64,000 nucleotides of DNA, taken from assembly GCF_030397575.1 (NCBI RefSeq), contig NZ_JAPNXS010000002.1, positions 186,001-250,000 on the forward strand. The letters run 5' to 3'. This document shows positions 62,066 through 64,000 of this stretch, piece after piece (positions within the stretch are counted from its first letter, which is position 1; each line of letters opens with the position of its first letter). The notes beneath the pieces are model-generated. The model made no database searches, was not told the DNA's origin, and saw nothing but the letters and a program-made list of their open reading frames with translations. The stretch is from Psychromonas sp. 14N.309.X.WAT.B.A12. GTDB lineage: Bacteria > Pseudomonadota > Gammaproteobacteria > Enterobacterales > Psychromonadaceae. The translations under genes were made by a program, and so were the position numbers.

Positions 62066-62090
62066 GCTCTACCAACTGAGCTAAAGAGGA
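62066..62090 (-). pseudogene. tRNA-Asn 5' remnant B
   Basis: The first 25 bases of tRNA-Asn, identical to the intact genes, are followed by the same unrelated sequence as remnant A. It lies 5' of intact copy 2. Confidence 0.8.
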
Positions 62091-62336
62091 ATTTCAATTT
62101 TTAATCTTTATAACTAAAAGGTATTATCTAGCCCTTTATCATATCAATTCATTTAATAAATGAAAGGATAACTAAACAATATTTTGTTTGAGTCATCTTA
62201 AAGACGGGCGCAGTATATTTTTTGCAGTTAATCATGTCAACAAAAAAGGAGGATAAAAAAATTGGTTGCTGATAAATCAAACAACCAATCACAAATATTA
62301 CCTAACCTGCTTTTTTATTGTGCAATATCAATCAGA

Positions 62337-63080
62337 TTAAATATCCCACTTAATGCTGTCGTGGAGTTTTTCTTGCATCATTTCAAGTGGCTCATCTGGC
62401 TCACCAACAATCACGATATTGGCTTTCCCCATTTTTTCAGACATACCTTTCAAGTGTTCATTACTAAACTCGGCGGCAGGTGTGAACTTACCTTTTTCTG
62501 GCACTACAAAGACAGTAACGCGACCTTTTTCACCTTTTAGTATCATATGTAATGCTGAAGTCCCTTTAAAACTACAGTAGTTTACAAACATGATTTCACC
62601 TAAGCCCTCTTTAGCTTGCCCACCATACACTGCGAGTTTGGCATTCACCGCTTGTAAGCTTGCATTCTCATTAGCCTTAGCTGTTAAAAAGTATTCGTTT
62701 TTAACCATCTCTAACGCAACATTGCCTATACTTTCAGGGGCTTGCTCAACGGCTGCAACTTCTACAGGTGGGGTAACCGTTTTTTGTATAAGCGGTATAC
62801 TTAAGCCGATAACAAAAGCCACAGAAGCAGCAATAGCGATATGCCATCGAGCACTAATATTTTTATCACGCTCTAACGCAAAACTTTGCTCTAACATGAT
62901 TTTATCAGCCAAATCATCTGGTACATCAACCTTTAAACTATCTTTTAATAACTTATCGAATGCTTTGCCATCATCGACTAATTTTTTTGATGAATCAGAA
63001 GACATAGCTCTCTCTAAGAATTCTTCTGATTTATCGTTAGGTGTTGCTATCGCTGTATGACGAAATAAAATATCATCCAT
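62337..63080 (-). CDS. DUF3379 membrane protein, probable anti-sigma partner
   Basis: This 247-residue protein has an N-terminal cytoplasmic region with helices (KAFDKLLKDSLKVDVPDDLADKIML), one membrane helix (about 80-99; WHIAIAASVAFVIGLSIPLI) and a periplasmic domain (about 120-245; MVKNEYFLTAKANENASLQ...NYCSFKGTSALHMIL). This is the DUF3379 pattern, always found next to an ECF sigma gene. It overlaps that gene by 8 bp. The layout suggests it holds the sigma factor at the membrane, although it lacks a zinc-binding HxxxCxxC motif. Confidence 0.88.
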   Translation of the reverse strand: MDDILFRHTAIATPNDKSEEFLERAMSSDSSKKLVDDGKAFDKLLKDSLKVDVPDDLADKIMLEQSFALERDKNISARWHIAIAASVAFVIGLSIPLIQKTVTPPVEVAAVEQAPESIGNVALEMVKNEYFLTAKANENASLQAVNAKLAVYGGQAKEGLGEIMFVNYCSFKGTSALHMILKGEKGRVTVFVVPEKGKFTPAAEFSNEHLKGMSEKMGKANIVIVGEPDEPLEMMQEKLHDSIKWDI

Positions 63081-63636
63081 GCGCTTCTCCGGTATTATTA
63101 ATTTCTACTTTTAAATTAGTTTTAAGTAGGTTTTTGGCTCTAAATAACCGTGTTAACACGGTATTTTTATTTAAATCTAATTGAACCGCTATTTCCTCAG
63201 CTGTAAAACCAGCTATTAACTGTAATAACAAAGGTTCTTTATAGTCTGCTGGTAAAGCGGCTATTTTTTGTTGAATCAGTTCTTTGTCATATGGACTTGT
63301 ATCTTCTTCTGCTGCGACCTCATAATCATCGATATCAACTAACGACAACTGCTTACGCTCGAAGCGTCTTGCATTCTCACGTCTTAATATCGTAAACAAC
63401 CAAGCTTTCGCTGATTTATCATCAAGCAAACTATCGATGCTTTTCCATGCACGTAAGCAAGTTTCTTGCACTAAATCCTGAGCTACCTCAGAATCACGGC
63501 AAACCCATAATGCGTAGCGATATAAATCTGCGCTATAAACATTAACTAATGATTCATATCGTTTCTGTTTTCTATTCATATCCTTAATGACCGAGGATGC
63601 AGAACTTTTATTTCGTTTAGATTTAAAAAAATTCAT
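63073..63636 (-). CDS. ECF-type RNA polymerase sigma factor
   Basis: This 187-residue sigma-70 family protein has region 2 (about 30-95; LYRYALWVCRDSEVAQDLVQETCLRAWKSI, WLFTILRRENARRF) and region 4 (about 125-175; LPADYKEPLLLQLIAGFTAEEIAVQLDLNKNTVLTRLFRAKNLL). There is a basic extension of about 19 residues. AAAGGA precedes the first ATG. It pairs with the DUF3379 gene downstream. The stimulus and targets are unknown. Confidence 0.93.
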   Translation of the reverse strand: MNFFKSKRNKSSASSVIKDMNRKQKRYESLVNVYSADLYRYALWVCRDSEVAQDLVQETCLRAWKSIDSLLDDKSAKAWLFTILRRENARRFERKQLSLVDIDDYEVAAEEDTSPYDKELIQQKIAALPADYKEPLLLQLIAGFTAEEIAVQLDLNKNTVLTRLFRAKNLLKTNLKVEINNTGEAHG

Positions 63637-63926
63637 TATTTTCCTTTAATACTTACCCTACCCCTAACTCACAAGTGGATATCTGATATTTAGCTTATTG
63701 CTATATTGATGAAGGGGGTTGTTTTAACAATACAAATAGTACTTAACAAAAGATTATACTCTATTATTGAATAGTTCGAGGAAGTAGGCAAACAGAAGTC
63801 GTTTTAAACCTATGAAAACTTAATTTATAACTCACTACATGATTGATAATAGGTAATTTGAACACATTATTTTGTATTGGTTCCTATACAAAGGGAAAAC
63901 TATCAACTCTCGGCTATCAATGAAGC

Positions 63927-64000
63927 TTAATTAGACATTACAAATGTATAATCAACTCGCACTTGTTCACCATTGACTAATAAGTCTATCTGTAACTGCA
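63927..64000 (-). CDS. C-terminal fragment of an unknown gene
   Basis: Twenty-four codons run from the right edge to a TAA at 63927-63929 in one minus-strand frame (QLQIDLLVNGEQVRVDYTFV...). The alternating polar/hydrophobic pattern looks like two beta strands of a real protein. It is too short to identify. Confidence 0.5.
   Translation of the reverse strand, partial: QLQIDLLVNGEQVRVDYTFVMSN

Larger units (their letters stand above)
61319..62090. repeat. Tandem duplications in the tRNA-Asn locus
   Basis: Two units are each present twice. The split-tRNA unit with its insert and downstream AT-rich tail recurs at 61319-61450 and 61549-61680 (period 230). The intact tRNA plus 5' remnant unit recurs at 61727-61879 and 61939-62090 (period about 212). 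The copies are nearly identical, so the duplications are recent or kept alike by gene conversion. Confidence 0.85.

Noticed and set aside
62262-62540. 92-codon plus-strand frame preceded by GGAGG
   Set aside because: The ribosome-like site is good, but most of the frame is antisense to DUF3379 and the protein has no sensible pattern.
62590-63060. 156-codon plus-strand frame over DUF3379
   Set aside because: Shadow frame of a conserved gene that overlaps its sigma partner in the usual way.

Overview
The window is AT-rich DNA from a marine gammaproteobacterium, probably a Psychromonas-like member of the Alteromonadales. That placement is inferred from gene content (bo3-type cyoABCDE, uraA-upp, sixA, YajR, DUF3379 with an ECF sigma factor, DUF6435, a Bat operon, an aap-type amino-acid transporter) and from base and codon composition. 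No rRNA or other decisive marker is present. Most of the window is ordinary, densely packed chromosome. There is no prophage, complete IS or CRISPR array.

Layout. 1-4.5 kb holds a glutaredoxin fragment, a DUF4112 protein, a MerR/carboxymuconolactone-decarboxylase unit, a GFA protein, an unusual structured leader with a 30-residue hydrophobic ORF (minus strand, about 2.75-3.13 kb), a small lipoprotein and a decayed ORF. 4.5-7.3 kb is an arsenate operon arsR-gapdh-arsJ. 7.4-9.6 kb is a flavin-binding protein/VOC pair divergent from a TetR repressor, with two matching operators. 9.6-11.5 kb has a class 3 aldehyde dehydrogenase and sixA. 11.9-18.9 kb is a six-gene moxR/Bat operon. 19-23.4 kb is aapJQMP behind two tandem sigma-54-type promoters. 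23.4-27.5 kb carries small membrane and accessory genes (GNAT, nrtS, SMR, DUF2798, DUF6435, rhodanese-like, cinA) and a MITE-like element. 27.8-35.6 kb has an RND pump, an old yellow enzyme, a cupin and yajR. 35.6-41 kb has a minisatellite, a second MITE-like copy and cyoABCDE.

42-48.4 kb has ylqF, a repeat-rich peptidoglycan-binding lipoprotein divergent from an OmpA-like protein, and a two-sensor diguanylate cyclase. 48.7-60.5 kb has topB, a repeat lipoprotein, DUF1294, an FMN reductase, a small acidic protein, tas, polB, uraA, upp and amtB. 60.9-62.1 kb is a scrambled tRNA-Asn locus next to a broken ABC ATPase: two intact tRNA-Asn genes, one complete tRNA split by a 73-bp insert, and several partial copies. 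62.3-63.6 kb is an ECF sigma factor with its likely DUF3379 partner. A gene fragment ends the window.

How the genes work together. The arsenic genes would convert arsenate to 1-arseno-3-phosphoglycerate and export it. The Bat genes form an envelope MoxR/VWA complex. aapJQMP and amtB both supply nitrogen, and the tandem sigma-54 promoters suggest nitrogen control of the former. uraA and upp take up and salvage uracil. The most interesting unexplained items are the multi-hairpin leader plus mini-ORF near 2.9 kb, the tRNA-Asn array, the read-through hairpin hiding a ribosome site near 1.73 kb, the duplicated sigma-54 promoter, and the two-copy palindromic element.
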